Positions 48,100 to 57,208 are shown, numbered from the stretch's first letter. The stretch is 64,000 nucleotides of DNA from UBA4615 sp046046245 (GCA_046046245.1 JBJOKE010000091.1:93039-157038); one strand, 5' to 3'. A program made the numbers and translations. The notes: generated from the sequence alone by a model not told the origin.

Positions 48100-49737
48100 T
48101 CACTCGATGGCCGAGGCCGAGCGCGCGATCTCGCGCAGGGCGAACTTCTGGATCTTGCCGGTCGACGTCTTGGGCACCACGCCGAACACGACCTTCTTCG
48201 GTGCCTTGAAGTGGGCGAGCTGGTCGCGGCAGTGGGCGATGAGCTCGTCCTCGGTCACGCGGGCATCGGGCTTGAGCTCGACGAACGCACATGGCGCCTC
48301 GCCCCACCGGGGGTGGGGCATGGCCACCACGCCGCAGGCGAGCACTGCGGGATGACGATACAGCACGTCCTCGACCTCCAGCGACGAGATGTTCTCGCCG
48401 CCGGAGATGATGATGTCCTTGCTGCGGTCGCGGATCTTCAGATAGCCGTCCGGATGCACCACCGCGAGATCCCCGGTGTGGAACCAGCCGCCTGCGAAGG
48501 CCTCGCGCGTGGCGCGGGGGTTCTTGAGGTAGCCCTTCATCGTGATGTTTCCGCGGAACATGACCTCGCCCAGCGTCTGGCCGTCGGCAGGCACGGGCTG
48601 CAGGGTGTGCGGGTCGAGCACGGCGACCGCCTCCTGCACCGGGTAGCGCACGCCCTGCCGGCCGTTGAGCGCGGCCTGCCGTTCGATCGGCAGGCCGTCC
48701 CAGTGGGCCTGCCGGGCGCAGACCGCGGCCGGCCCGTAGGTCTCGGTCAGTCCGTAGACGTGCGTGATCGAGAAACCCATGCGCTGCATGCCCTCGAGCA
48801 CCGCGGCCGGAGGCGCGGCACCGGCCACCATCACCGCGACCGGGTGGCCGATGCCGGCACGCGCCTCGGCGGGCGCATTGATCAGCATCTGCTGCACGAT
48901 CGGCGCGCCGCAGTAGTGCGTGACGCGGTGCTCGCGGATCGCATCCAGGACGGGCACGGCGTCGACCCGTCGCAGACATACGTTGGTTCCGGCGTTGGCA
49001 GCCATGGTCCAGGGAAAGCACCAGCCGTTGCCGTGGAACATGGGCAGTGTCCACAGGTAGGTCGAATGCTGCGGCATGCCCCAGGCGAGGAGGTTGCCCA
49101 CCGCGTTGAGGTATGCGCCACGGTGGTGACACACCACCCCCTTAGGATCTCCGGTGGTGCCCGAGGTGTAGTTCAGGCTGATCGCCTGCCACTCGTCCTC
49201 CGGCCACGGCCAGACCCATTCGGGGCTGCCGCGCGACAGGAGGGCTTCATAGTCGAGTTCGCCGAGACGCTCGCCACCCTCGAAGAGCGGATCGTCGACG
49301 TCGACCACCAGCGGCCTGTGCTCGAGCATCGCGAGCGCACGGGCCACCGTCTCGGAGTATTCCCGGTCGGTGAGCAGCACCCTGGCGCCGCAGTGGCGCA
49401 GCATGAACGCGACCGACTCGGCATCGAGCCGGGTGTTGAGCGTGTTGAGCACCGCCCCGCACATGGGCACACCGAAGTGCGCCTCGTACATGGCCGGCGT
49501 GTTGGGCAGCATCACCGACACCGTGTCGCCCCTGCCCAAGCCCAGGCCGGCCAGCGCGCCGGCCAGTCGCCGGCAGCGTGCATGGGTGTCGCGCCATGTC
49601 TGCCGCAGGCTCCCGTGGATGATCGCGATGCGATCGGGATAGACGCTGGCCGCGCGTTCCAGGAAGGTCAGCGGCGTGAGCGGCACGAAGTTGGCCGGAT
49701 TGCGATCGAGGTCGGTCTCGTAGGGATTCGGGGTCAT
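48100..49737 (-). CDS. AMP-forming acyl-CoA ligase (AlkK/DmdB-type family)
   Basis: 545 residues. The N-terminus (FVPLTPLTFLERAASVYPDR) and the segment LWTLPMFHGNGWCFPW are typical of the group containing medium-chain AlkK and methylmercaptopropionyl-CoA ligase DmdB. AMP loop NYTSGTTGDPKGVVCHH, A5 YGLTETYGPA, A7 WFHTGDLAVVHPDGYL, A8 RDRSKDIIISGGENISSLEVE (in part) and the lysine in KTSTGKIQKFALR are intact. It lies between gntR (31 bases upstream) and the MetE-like gene. A substrate with a methylthio group is one idea, given the MetE-like neighbour; a medium-chain acid is equally possible. Confidence 0.92.
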   Translation of the reverse strand: MTPNPYETDLDRNPANFVPLTPLTFLERAASVYPDRIAIIHGSLRQTWRDTHARCRRLAGALAGLGLGRGDTVSVMLPNTPAMYEAHFGVPMCGAVLNTLNTRLDAESVAFMLRHCGARVLLTDREYSETVARALAMLEHRPLVVDVDDPLFEGGERLGELDYEALLSRGSPEWVWPWPEDEWQAISLNYTSGTTGDPKGVVCHHRGAYLNAVGNLLAWGMPQHSTYLWTLPMFHGNGWCFPWTMAANAGTNVCLRRVDAVPVLDAIREHRVTHYCGAPIVQQMLINAPAEARAGIGHPVAVMVAGAAPPAAVLEGMQRMGFSITHVYGLTETYGPAAVCARQAHWDGLPIERQAALNGRQGVRYPVQEAVAVLDPHTLQPVPADGQTLGEVMFRGNITMKGYLKNPRATREAFAGGWFHTGDLAVVHPDGYLKIRDRSKDIIISGGENISSLEVEDVLYRHPAVLACGVVAMPHPRWGEAPCAFVELKPDARVTEDELIAHCRDQLAHFKAPKKVVFGVVPKTSTGKIQKFALREIARSASAIE

Positions 49738-49768
49738 GGTGTCCTCGTCTCGTCGACCCGGCCCGACT

Positions 49769-50488
49769 TCAGCGGGGTCCGCTCAAGGTGTCCCGGGTTA
49801 GTCGCTCGACATAGTCGAGCACGGCATCGACCGCCTGTCCGGCGCGCTCGCTGTCGCCGGCGGCGATCGCCCTGAGCACGGCGGCATGATGGTTGCACGC
49901 GCGGACCAGGTCGCGGGCGTGCCGGTGATGGTGAAAGTAGAACCGTCGCGACAGCGCGAGGAACGGTGACAGCGCCGCGGCCAGAAAGCGATTGCCGGTG
50001 GCTTCGAGGATGCCGGCCACCGCTTGCCTGTGCAGCCGCATGAACGCCACGACGTCGCCCTCGCGACCGGCGCCGCGGATCCGGGTGCCGAGCTCGATGA
50101 ACAGGCGCGCCTGCGCCACCGAACGTCGGCGCGCCGCCTGCCGGGCGGCCAGCCTCTCGAGCTCGCGCCGCGTCTCGAGCATGTACAGCTGCTGCACGGG
50201 ATCGATCTCGGTGATCTGCACGCCGTGCCGCTGCAGGATGCAGACCAGGTGTTCGGCCTCCAGGCGCTTGAGCGCTTCGCGGACCGGCGTCCGACCCAAG
50301 CCCGTGAGCGCGGCCAGTTCGCCCTCGCTCCACAGGCTCCCCGGCTCGAGCTGCAGGGTCACGATCAGCTCTTCGAGCTGCGCGCGCGCCTGCTCCGACA
50401 GTGACGGCGGTCGCGGCGCGCGCCGCGACCGTCGGCCGGCGATGCCAGTCGTGGTGTCGGGCGGCGCCGCAGGGATTCGAGCGTTCAT
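49769..50488 (-). CDS. GntR-family (FCD) transcriptional regulator
   Basis: 239 residues from ATG 50488; an upstream ATG at 50536 would only add a non-conserved tail. The winged helix is at about residues 30-90: LSEQARAQLEELIVTLQLEPG and GLGRTPVREALKRLEAEHLV. The C-terminal FCD-type ligand domain (helical, with HRQAVAGILEATGNRF and H-rich FYFHHHRHARDLV) binds small organic acids in this family. Divergent from the TRAP operon, it probably represses it: an inverted repeat overlaps that operon's -10. It heads its own operon with a ligase and a MetE-like gene. Confidence 0.93.
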   Translation of the reverse strand: MNARIPAAPPDTTTGIAGRRSRRAPRPPSLSEQARAQLEELIVTLQLEPGSLWSEGELAALTGLGRTPVREALKRLEAEHLVCILQRHGVQITEIDPVQQLYMLETRRELERLAARQAARRRSVAQARLFIELGTRIRGAGREGDVVAFMRLHRQAVAGILEATGNRFLAAALSPFLALSRRFYFHHHRHARDLVRACNHHAAVLRAIAAGDSERAGQAVDAVLDYVERLTRDTLSGPR

Positions 50489-50553
50489 GTCACGTGACTC
50501 ATGGTCGCCTTCAAACCCGCCGATTGCGGGTTGCATCGCCTCGCGAGACAGGC

Positions 50554-50599
50554 TTGACGGTCAAAAAAGCCGCTTGTAGGATCGGCTGATATCTTACAA
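50554..50599 (+). promoter_or_regulatory. Promoter and GntR-type operator of the TRAP operon
   Basis: -35 TTGACG (50554-50559) and -10 TAGGAT (50577-50582) are exactly 17 bases apart. The inverted repeat TTGTAGGAT (50574-50582)/ATCTTACAA (50591-50599), with one mismatch and an 8-base spacer, covers the -10 and the expected transcription start. This is where a repressor such as the divergent GntR protein would bind. The TRAP gene starts at 50622 with GGAGGAG as ribosome site. Confidence 0.65.
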
Positions 50600-50621
50600 A
50601 AACATCATCAGGAGGAGCACC

Positions 50622-51650
50622 GTGGGCACGCTGTCACGTCGTTCGTTCATCGCTTCGACCGCCGCCGGCGCAGGCCTGGCCGCTCCCGCGATCGTCAAGG
50701 CGCAGACCAAGGTCCGCTGGCGCTGCCAGTCGATGTGGAGCGCCGCCGAGACCACCTACAAGTCCTTCGAGTCGATGTGCAAGCGCATCGGCGACGCCAC
50801 CGGCGGCCGCATCGAGATCCAGCCGTTCCCGGCGGCTGCCGTGGTGGGCGTGTTCGAGACGCTCGATGCGGTGGGTTCGGGTGTTCTCGATGCACACTCT
50901 TCGGCACCGGTGTACTGGACCGGCAAGGATCCCGGCTTCGCGGTGCTCGGCGACCTGAACTTCGCCTACACGCACCCGTGGCAGGCCGAGGCCTGGTTCT
51001 ATCACCGAGGCGGGCTGGACATGATGCGCGAGGCCTACGGGCGGTTCGGCGTCTACCCGGTGGGCGTGTCCTGGTGGGGCGCCGAGGCCATGGTCTCCAA
51101 GAAGCCGATCCCCGGTCCGGATGCCTTCAAGGGCATGAAGGTGCGCACCCCGCAGGGCATGTTCGCCGAGATCATCACCAAGTTCGGCGCCTCGGTGGTG
51201 GTGGTGCCCGGCGGAGAGGTGTATTCGGCGCTCGACAAGGGCGTGGTCGATGCCGCCGACTGGGGCACCGAGTCCATGAACCACCGGATGGGCTTCTTCG
51301 AGATCGCCAAGAACTCGGTGCGCACGGGCCACTCGATGCCGGTGCAGGAGTTCTCGGTGAATCTGGCCAAGTGGAACGCGCTGCCCGCCGACCTGAAGCA
51401 GATCGTCTCCAGCTGCGTGCGGGAGTGGACCTGGGATCAGGTCCAGCGCATCACGGTGGAAGACACCGAGGCGGTGGCCAACATCCGCGCCAAGAACGGC
51501 ACCGTGTCGACCTGGAGTGATGCGGAGCTGGCCAAGATCCGCGACGTGGCGATCAAGACCTGGGAAGAGTGGTCGAAGAAGACGCCGCTCGCCAAGCGGG
51601 CCTACGATTCGCAGCTGGCCTGGCTGAGGGCGATGGGCGTCAAGGTATGA
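50622..51650 (+). CDS. dctP: TRAP transporter substrate-binding protein (DctP family)
   Basis: 342 residues from GTG 50622, preceded by GGAGGAGCACC. A Tat-type signal (SRRSFIASTAAGAGLAAPA) directs export after folding. The TRAP-binding fold is supported by FEMLDAVGSGV-like FETLDAVGSGVLDAHSSA, the conserved Arg in GMKVRTPQGMFAEI that binds the ligand carboxylate, and VVPGGEVYSALDKGVVDAAD. It delivers an organic acid to the DctQM membrane pair encoded directly downstream with four-base overlaps. The ligand is unknown; the carboxylate is inferred from the Arg. Confidence 0.95.
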   Translation: MGTLSRRSFIASTAAGAGLAAPAIVKAQTKVRWRCQSMWSAAETTYKSFESMCKRIGDATGGRIEIQPFPAAAVVGVFETLDAVGSGVLDAHSSAPVYWTGKDPGFAVLGDLNFAYTHPWQAEAWFYHRGGLDMMREAYGRFGVYPVGVSWWGAEAMVSKKPIPGPDAFKGMKVRTPQGMFAEIITKFGASVVVVPGGEVYSALDKGVVDAADWGTESMNHRMGFFEIAKNSVRTGHSMPVQEFSVNLAKWNALPADLKQIVSSCVREWTWDQVQRITVEDTEAVANIRAKNGTVSTWSDAELAKIRDVAIKTWEEWSKKTPLAKRAYDSQLAWLRAMGVKV

Positions 51651-52219
51651 CGGCACCCGGCTCCGAGGGGCCGACGCGTCCCGCGAAACCCGGGCTGACC
51701 GCCCTGTGCAATCGCATCGACGCCTTGAACGAGGGCGTCGGTTGGCTGCTGGGGCCGGTGATCGTGTTCGTGTCGCTGTCCATCCTGTACGAGGTCGTGT
51801 CGCGCGGGGCGTTCGGCGTGGCCACCGTCTGGGTCAGCGAGGGCACGGTCTACGCGTCGGCCGCGGCCTACCTGCTCGCCGGCGGGTATGCGGCCCTGCA
51901 TCGCAGGCACGTGCGGATCGACGCCCTCTTCGGCTACCTGTCGGAGCGGGCCCGGAAGCGTCTCGACCTGATCGCGCTCCCCTTCCTGCTCGGGTACGCG
52001 CTCACGCTCGTCGTGGTCGGCGGGCAGATCGCGTTCACGTCCTTCATGCAGGGCGAGACCACCGGCACGCCGTGGAACCCGCCGATCTGGCCGCTGAAGG
52101 CCTGCATTCCGTTGGCCGGCGTGTTGCTGCTGCTGCAGGTCCTCTCCAACACGCTGCGTGACAGCGGCGTGGTCGAAACGCGTCGTGGCGAGACGGCCGC
52201 CGAGCAGGGGGCGCTGTGA
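51647..52219 (+). CDS. dctQ: TRAP transporter small permease (DctQ)
   Basis: 190 residues from ATG 51647 (ATGA overlap with the binding-protein stop). Four membrane segments with the conserved EVVSRGAFGVATVWVSEGTVY and the RRHVRIDALFGYLSERAR loop characteristic of DctQ. It links the binding protein to the large permease. The first 25 residues are polar and proline-rich, a common cytoplasmic tail. The stop overlaps the GTG of dctM. Confidence 0.93.
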   Translation: MTAPGSEGPTRPAKPGLTALCNRIDALNEGVGWLLGPVIVFVSLSILYEVVSRGAFGVATVWVSEGTVYASAAAYLLAGGYAALHRRHVRIDALFGYLSERARKRLDLIALPFLLGYALTLVVVGGQIAFTSFMQGETTGTPWNPPIWPLKACIPLAGVLLLLQVLSNTLRDSGVVETRRGETAAEQGAL

Positions 52220-53532
52220 GCATCGAACTGACCTCCGTGCTGATGGCGGCGTCGTTCGTCGGCCTGCTGCTGATCGGCTTGCCGCTCGCGTTCGCGGCCG
52301 GCGCCATCGGCGTGGTGTTCGGCTTCTTCCTCTACGGGCCGCCCGGCCTCATTCTGGTCGTCTCGCGGGTCTTCACGCTGCTGGGCAACAGCGTGCTCAT
52401 CTCGGTACCGTTGTTCGTCTTCATGGCCTGCCTGCTCGAACGGTCTGGCATCGCCGAGGACATCTTCAAGGTGGTGAGCGCGTGGGCGGGCAAGGTGCCC
52501 GGCGGACTGGCAGTGGCGGTCATCATCACCAGCGCCCTGATGGCCGCGATGGTCGGCGTGCTGGGCGCCGAGGTGGTCACCATCGGCATCGTGGCGCTGC
52601 CGGCCATGCTCGCGCGCGGGTACAGCAAGCAGCTCGCCCTGGGCTGCATCTGCGCGGGCGGCGGGCTCGCCACGCTGATTCCGCCATCGGTGGTGTTCAT
52701 CATGTACGGCCTGACCGCCGGCGTTTCGATCGGCCAGCTGTACATGGCCGGCATCGTGCCCGGGCTCATGCTGGCCGCGATGTACATCGCCTACATCATC
52801 ATCGTCTGCAAGCTCAAGCCCGAGCTCGCACCCGCATCGGCCACCTCCGAATCCGACCTGCCGCTGGGCGAGAAGATCCGGCTGCTGGGCAAGCTGGCAC
52901 TGCCGGCATTCGTGGTGTTCATGGTGCTGGGGTCGCTCTACCTGGGCTGGGCGACGCCGACGGAGGCCGGCGGCGTGGGCGTGGCGGGCGCGGCGATCGC
53001 GGCGGCGGTTCGCGGGCGGCTCACCTGGGCCGCGGCGCGTCACGCGATCACCGAGACGACCAAGACCACCACCATGCTGTACTGGCTGTTCTTCGGCTCC
53101 TCGGCGCTCATCGGCGTCTACACGCTGGCCGGCGGCACCACGATGATCCAGGACCTGCTGACGGCCTTCCCGCTGGGTCCGATCGGCGTGATCGCGCTCA
53201 TCCAGGTGGTCTGGATCGTCCTGGGCTGCTTCATCGACTGGATCGGCATCCTGCTGCTGACGGCTCCCATCTTCGTCCCGGTGGCGGTCAAGCTGGGCTT
53301 CGATCCGGTCTGGCTGGGCATTCTGTTCTGCATGAACATGCAGATCTCGTACATCTCGCCCCCCTTCGGTCCCGCCGCGTTCTACCTGAAGGGCGTGGCG
53401 CCGGCCGGCATCTCGCTGTCCGACATCTTCCGATCGATCTGGCCCTACATCGGACTGCAGATCGTCGCGCTGGGGTTGCTGATCGCGTTTCCGCAGATCG
53501 CCCTCTGGCTCCCTTCGACGATGGAACGGTAG
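52216..53532 (+). CDS. dctM: TRAP transporter large permease (DctM)
   Basis: 438 residues from GTG 52216 (GTGA overlap). About twelve membrane segments; VPLFVFMACLLERSGIAEDI, ICAGGGLATLIPPSVVFIMYG and CFIDWIGILLLTAPIFVPV are standard DctM motifs, the second with the proline pair of a re-entrant hairpin. It carries sodium-driven transport of the ligand delivered by the TRAP binding protein. The PhyH dioxygenase gene starts 13 bases after the stop, suggesting that the imported compound is its substrate. Confidence 0.95.
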   Translation: MSIELTSVLMAASFVGLLLIGLPLAFAAGAIGVVFGFFLYGPPGLILVVSRVFTLLGNSVLISVPLFVFMACLLERSGIAEDIFKVVSAWAGKVPGGLAVAVIITSALMAAMVGVLGAEVVTIGIVALPAMLARGYSKQLALGCICAGGGLATLIPPSVVFIMYGLTAGVSIGQLYMAGIVPGLMLAAMYIAYIIIVCKLKPELAPASATSESDLPLGEKIRLLGKLALPAFVVFMVLGSLYLGWATPTEAGGVGVAGAAIAAAVRGRLTWAAARHAITETTKTTTMLYWLFFGSSALIGVYTLAGGTTMIQDLLTAFPLGPIGVIALIQVVWIVLGCFIDWIGILLLTAPIFVPVAVKLGFDPVWLGILFCMNMQISYISPPFGPAAFYLKGVAPAGISLSDIFRSIWPYIGLQIVALGLLIAFPQIALWLPSTMER

Positions 53533-53545
53533 AAAGGAACGGTCC

Positions 53546-54403
53546 ATGCCCAAGATGCTGTCCCAGGCGCAGGTCGATCAGTTCAAGCGCGACGGCTTCG
53601 TGCCGCGCGTGCGCGTGATGAGCGAGGCGCAAGCCCTCGAGATCCGCGACAGGATCGAGAGCTTCGAGCGCGGACAGGGTGCGGTGCTGCGTGGCGACCA
53701 GCGCCACAAGTCGCATCTGCTGTTCAAGTTCCTGTCCGACGTGGTGCACCTGCAGTCCATCGTCGATGCGATCGAAGACCTGTACGGTCCGGACCTGCTG
53801 TGCTGGAACACGAACTTCTTCATCAAGGAGGCTCGCACGCCGGCATTCGTGTCGTGGCACCAGGACTCCACCTACTGGGGCCTGTCCTCGCCCGACGTCG
53901 TCACCGCCTGGGTGGCCTTCAGCGAGAGCAACGAGTCGAGCGGCGCGATGTCGGTGATCCCGGGCACGCACCTGATGGATCAGGTGCCCCATCGCGATTC
54001 CTTCGACAACAACAACCTGCTGACCCGCGGGCAGGAGGTCGCGGTCGACGTCGACGCGAGCAAGGCCGTGAGGCTGGATCTGCATCCGGGCGAGATGTCG
54101 CTGCACCACGTGCGCATCGTGCATGGCTCGCCACCCAACGATTCGGCCGGCCGGCGGATCGGTTTCGCGATCCGCTACATCCCCACCTCGGTACGGCAGC
54201 TGCACGGCGAGGACAGCGCGACCCTGGTGCGCGGCGTCGACCGATACAACAGCTTCGAGCACGAACCGCGGCCGGTCGAGGACTGCCAACCGGAGCTGCT
54301 GCAGCTGCACCGCGAAATCGCCGCGCGCAGCGCCAGGATCCTCTACCGCGGCACGAAGATCCAGTCGTACGAGGACAGCGCGGCCAAGGGCTCGTATCGC
54401 TGA
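53546..54403 (+). CDS. Phytanoyl-CoA dioxygenase (PhyH)-family Fe(II)/2-oxoglutarate oxygenase
   Basis: 285 residues. The iron-binding facial triad is visible: His105 and Asp107 in FVSWHQDSTYWGL and the distal His193 in IVHGSPPNDSAGRR, with Arg in RRIGFAIRYIP to bind 2-oxoglutarate. The family hydroxylates many substrates, including 2-aminoethylphosphonate (PhnY), ectoine and acyl-CoAs. It begins 13 bases after the TRAP permease gene and so likely acts on the imported compound; an acyl-CoA activation is not required in this place. The alpha/beta hydrolase gene follows after 55 bases. Confidence 0.92.
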   Translation: MPKMLSQAQVDQFKRDGFVPRVRVMSEAQALEIRDRIESFERGQGAVLRGDQRHKSHLLFKFLSDVVHLQSIVDAIEDLYGPDLLCWNTNFFIKEARTPAFVSWHQDSTYWGLSSPDVVTAWVAFSESNESSGAMSVIPGTHLMDQVPHRDSFDNNNLLTRGQEVAVDVDASKAVRLDLHPGEMSLHHVRIVHGSPPNDSAGRRIGFAIRYIPTSVRQLHGEDSATLVRGVDRYNSFEHEPRPVEDCQPELLQLHREIAARSARILYRGTKIQSYEDSAAKGSYR

Positions 54404-54458
54404 CGCGCCCCGCGCCCGCGGGGTGACCTGCCGCGCTCGAGACCTCAGGAGACGCCCC

Positions 54459-55319
54459 GTGGATTCCCCGATCGGACGCTACGCCGACCTCGGCGACATG
54501 CTGGTGCACTACCGCGACGTCGGCGACGCCGACGACGTCGTCGTGCTGCTGCACGGCATCCCGCAGACCTCGCACGAGTGGCGGCACGTGATCCCCCGGC
54601 TCGCGCCGCGCTACCGGGTGATCGCGCCCGACCTGCGCGGACTCGGCGACACGTCGCGACCGCCTGGCGGCTACGACAAGAAGACCGTCGCGGCCGACGT
54701 CTGGCGGCTGGTGCACGACCACCTGCGAGTCGATCGCTTCTTCCTCGTCGGACACGACTGGGGCGGCCCGACCGCCTTCGCGCTCGCCTGCGCGCACCCC
54801 GACGCCGTACGCCGGCTGGCGATCCTCGACGTCGCGATCCCGGGCGACGGACACGACTTCTCTCAGGGCGGCCGGCGCTGGCACCATCCGCTGTTCCGCA
54901 CGCTCGATCTGCCCGAGGCGTTGTTCCACGAGCGCGAACACTTGATCCTCGACTGGCTGTTCGAGAACTACGGCTACCTGCCCACCTGCATCCCGCGCGC
55001 CGACCGTGACGAATACCTGCGCTGCTACCGCCGGCCCGGCGCGATGCGCGCGATGTTCGGCTATTACCGGGCACTGCCGCAGGACGCCGAGGACAACCGC
55101 GCGTGGCTCGAGCGGCACGGCAGGCTGAAGATGCCGGTCCTCGCGCTCGGCGGCGATCGCAGCTTCGGGCGCGGCCTGGAGACGATGCAGTCGCTGCAGC
55201 GCGTGGCCGAGGACGTCCGCGGCGGACTGGTGCCCGACAGCGGGCACTGGGTGACCGAGGAGCAGCCGGAGTTCGTCTCGCGGGCGCTGCTCGAGTTCTT
55301 CGCCGAGCCGGGTCGCTGA
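54459..55319 (+). CDS. Alpha/beta hydrolase (epoxide hydrolase / haloalkane dehalogenase-like)
   Basis: 286 residues from GTG 54459. The oxyanion loop HGIPQTSHEW, the nucleophile Asp100 in VGHDWGGPTAFA and the catalytic His263 in DSGHWVTEEQP form the Asp-His pair of the epoxide hydrolase/dehalogenase branch rather than the serine hydrolases. The Asp nucleophile forms an ester with the substrate that water then cleaves. A tyrosine-containing cap domain is expected in the middle (RYYRALPQ-like GYYRALPQDAEDN). It follows the PhyH gene and could process its product. A fluoroacetate dehalogenase-type role is equally possible. Confidence 0.9.
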   Translation: MDSPIGRYADLGDMLVHYRDVGDADDVVVLLHGIPQTSHEWRHVIPRLAPRYRVIAPDLRGLGDTSRPPGGYDKKTVAADVWRLVHDHLRVDRFFLVGHDWGGPTAFALACAHPDAVRRLAILDVAIPGDGHDFSQGGRRWHHPLFRTLDLPEALFHEREHLILDWLFENYGYLPTCIPRADRDEYLRCYRRPGAMRAMFGYYRALPQDAEDNRAWLERHGRLKMPVLALGGDRSFGRGLETMQSLQRVAEDVRGGLVPDSGHWVTEEQPEFVSRALLEFFAEPGR

Positions 55320-55599
55320 ACGCGCACCGGCGGATGCGGCCGCCGGGCGCCGCGACGATTCCGCGGCCCATCGGGTCGTCACCGCACGGTATGTCGTGCG
55401 AGCCGCGGGGCGTCGCCGATGCAGCCAGGACGTGTCGGACGCTCCTTCGCAGCCTCTTCGCGAGCATCCGCGACGCGGTCCGGTGATCGCGCCGCATGGC
55501 CCGCCGGTACTGCCCGTCCGCCCCGACCGGCGCGATCGTGATCCGAACACCCTGTGGGACACCCGGTGGCACCGCCCCCTCGATCGATCGGCGACCCTC

Positions 55600-56245
55600 G
55601 CCGCGCGGCCAGCCCCTCGCCAATCCCGCGCGGATCAGCAGTGGCTTGACCTCGTTGAAGTACTGTTCGGCGAAGGCGCGGAATTCGGCCGGGTTCTTGC
55701 GCCAGGGCACCTGGATGAAGCGATCGAGCAGCGGCTGCAGCCCCGGATCGTTGGTCGCTTCGGTGAATGTGTCGTGCAGCGACTGGACGATCGCGGCCGG
55801 CGTGTCATTCGGGCCCGCGAATCCGTAGACGCTGCAGCCCACGGCATTGATGCCGCGCTCCCTGAGGGTGGGAGCGTTCGGATACTTCGGCAGCCGCTCT
55901 TCCGTCGCCATCGCGAGGATTCGGCATTGTCCGCTGTCCACTGACGGCGCCCAGACCGCGGCGTCGGCCACGACGTTGATGTGTCCCGCCAGCAGAGCCT
56001 GCATCCATTCCGAGCCGCCCTTGAAGGGCAACGTCGCGCATCGGGTTCCACGGCACCCGCTGGTAGTGCGGATATCGCAGGCTGTTGATGCCCATGCAGG
56101 CCAGCACGTGCCCGTCCGCCCTCGCGGACAGCAGCGCAGCCGGAGCGCGCGTGCCCCCCGCGCCGGCCTTGATCTCGACCAGTACCTGCTGGCCCAGGAT
56201 TCGACCGACCTTCCCGGCCAGGAATCGCAGATCAGGCGGCCATCC
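55600..56245 (-). pseudogene. Broken Bug-family (TTT receptor) gene
   Basis: On the minus strand the N-terminal part of a Bug receptor (FLAGKVGRILGQQVLVEIKAGAGG, then HYQRVPWNPMRDVAL) is in one frame and the C-terminal part (PFKGGSEWMQALLAGHINVV, then NEVKPLLIRAGLA) in another. Between them, near 56020-56032, about 60 residues that intact Bug proteins have at this point are missing. The signal peptide and first strand are also missing, and no stop codon follows the C-terminus in frame. It is therefore a non-functional remnant that has lost its 5' end, an internal block and its proper 3' end. An intact Bug gene lies at 60981. Confidence 0.8.
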
Positions 56246-56925
56246 GACCGCTCGGGCATCTCGCCGAGATCGACCGCCCGGTCGGGGTGAACCGGCTCGC
56301 CCGGGATCTCGAGCTGTATCCGAGCACGTGCCATGCGATCCTGAAGACACTCGTCTCCGAGGATCTCGTGTCCTTCGCTCCGGAGACGAAGACCTACCGG
56401 CTGGGTCTGGGTCTCGTGCAGCTCGCCGCGCCGCTGCTCGACGAGAACGCCTACGTCGAACGGTTCCGGCCCCGGCTCGCGCAGCTCGCGAAAGCGCATG
56501 CGGTGTCGATCGCACTGCTCAAGATCGTCGACGATCGGATGGTCCTAATCGACTTCGCGCTGCCGGGCGCGGATATCCAGGTTCATCATCGTGCAGGCTC
56601 GCGCTGTCCCGTGCTCTTCGGGGCGACGGGTCGCTGGTATGCCCCGAGATCCGGCCGCAGCAGGGCGGAACTCGAGCGCGACTTTCGCCGATTGCATGTC
56701 GCGGTCCCGCTTCCCTTCGATCGGTGATGGGCCGGATGCCAGGAGGCGGCGCGCCTGGGCGATGGCGTGGACCGAGGAAGCGCACGGGCGAACATCACCG
56801 TCGTGTCGGCCCCGGTCTACGAGAGACACGGCAGGCCCGTGCTCGCGATCACCGCATCGGCTCTGAGCGCCGACTTCACCGAGCACCGCATCGCCGCGGT
56901 GGGATCCGCGCTCAGGGACACCTGA
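56221..56925 (+). pseudogene. Broken IclR-family regulator gene
   Basis: The frame from about 56221 encodes an IclR protein: HTH region PVGVNRLARDLELYPSTCHA and KTYRLGLGLVQLAAP, then the ligand domain DIQVHHRAGSRCPVLFGATG and the C-terminal APVYERHGRPVLAITASALS. An in-frame TGA at 56725-56727 stops translation before the last third; the frame continues intact to 56925. About 12 N-terminal residues and the start codon are absent. The left end abuts the 5' end of the broken Bug gene on the other strand, so the intergenic promoter region of this regulator-receptor pair has been deleted. Confidence 0.8.
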
Positions 56926-57125
56926 TCGACCGCTGCGACAGCGCCGGAACGGCGGCGGGAATCGGTGATTCGAACGCGTCGCAACGGCTCGGCCGGCCCA
57001 TTCGACGGCCGGATTCAGGGTGGCCGCGCAACGCACAGCGGGCCGCATGGACACACCGGTCCGTGTCCAAGGCAGGGCCGCGGGCATCCACGGCTCGCCA
57101 TCCCGGCCTCGATCTGGGGCTCGGG

Positions 57126-57149
57126 CCGACCCGCACAACGTGGGGTCGG
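57126..57149 (+). other. Hairpin in the leader of the ABC binding-protein gene
   Basis: CCGACCC (57126-57132) pairs perfectly with GGGTCGG (57143-57149), with an inner CAC/GTG extension and a short AAC-type loop. It lies 60 bases before the GTG of the binding protein. It may be the terminator of the lost IclR transcript or a leader element; no T run follows. The remaining 283-base gap shows no gene. Confidence 0.4.
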
Positions 57150-57208
57150 GTCCTTCCGTCCGATGATCCGGTGATATCGTCCGTCGACGCATTTTCCGGA
57201 GGCGCATC

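Noticed and set aside
44876..49132. A very long minus-strand open frame (1418 codons) and a plus-strand one at 45400-49875 (1491 codons)
   Set aside because: Both are shadows produced by the high GC content opposite the protease, MetE-like and ligase genes. They are low-complexity (Arg, Ala, Gly, Asp rich) and lack any motif.
50554..50564. TTGACGGTCAA before the TRAP operon as an FNR box
   Set aside because: The two arms are separated by one base and not four, so FNR could not bind in the usual way; the first half is the -35 element.
55320..55600. A minus-strand frame continuing from the broken Bug gene (GVPQGVRITIAPVGADG) as a separate gene
   Set aside because: No start, stop or family match; it runs on into the antisense of the hydrolase gene.
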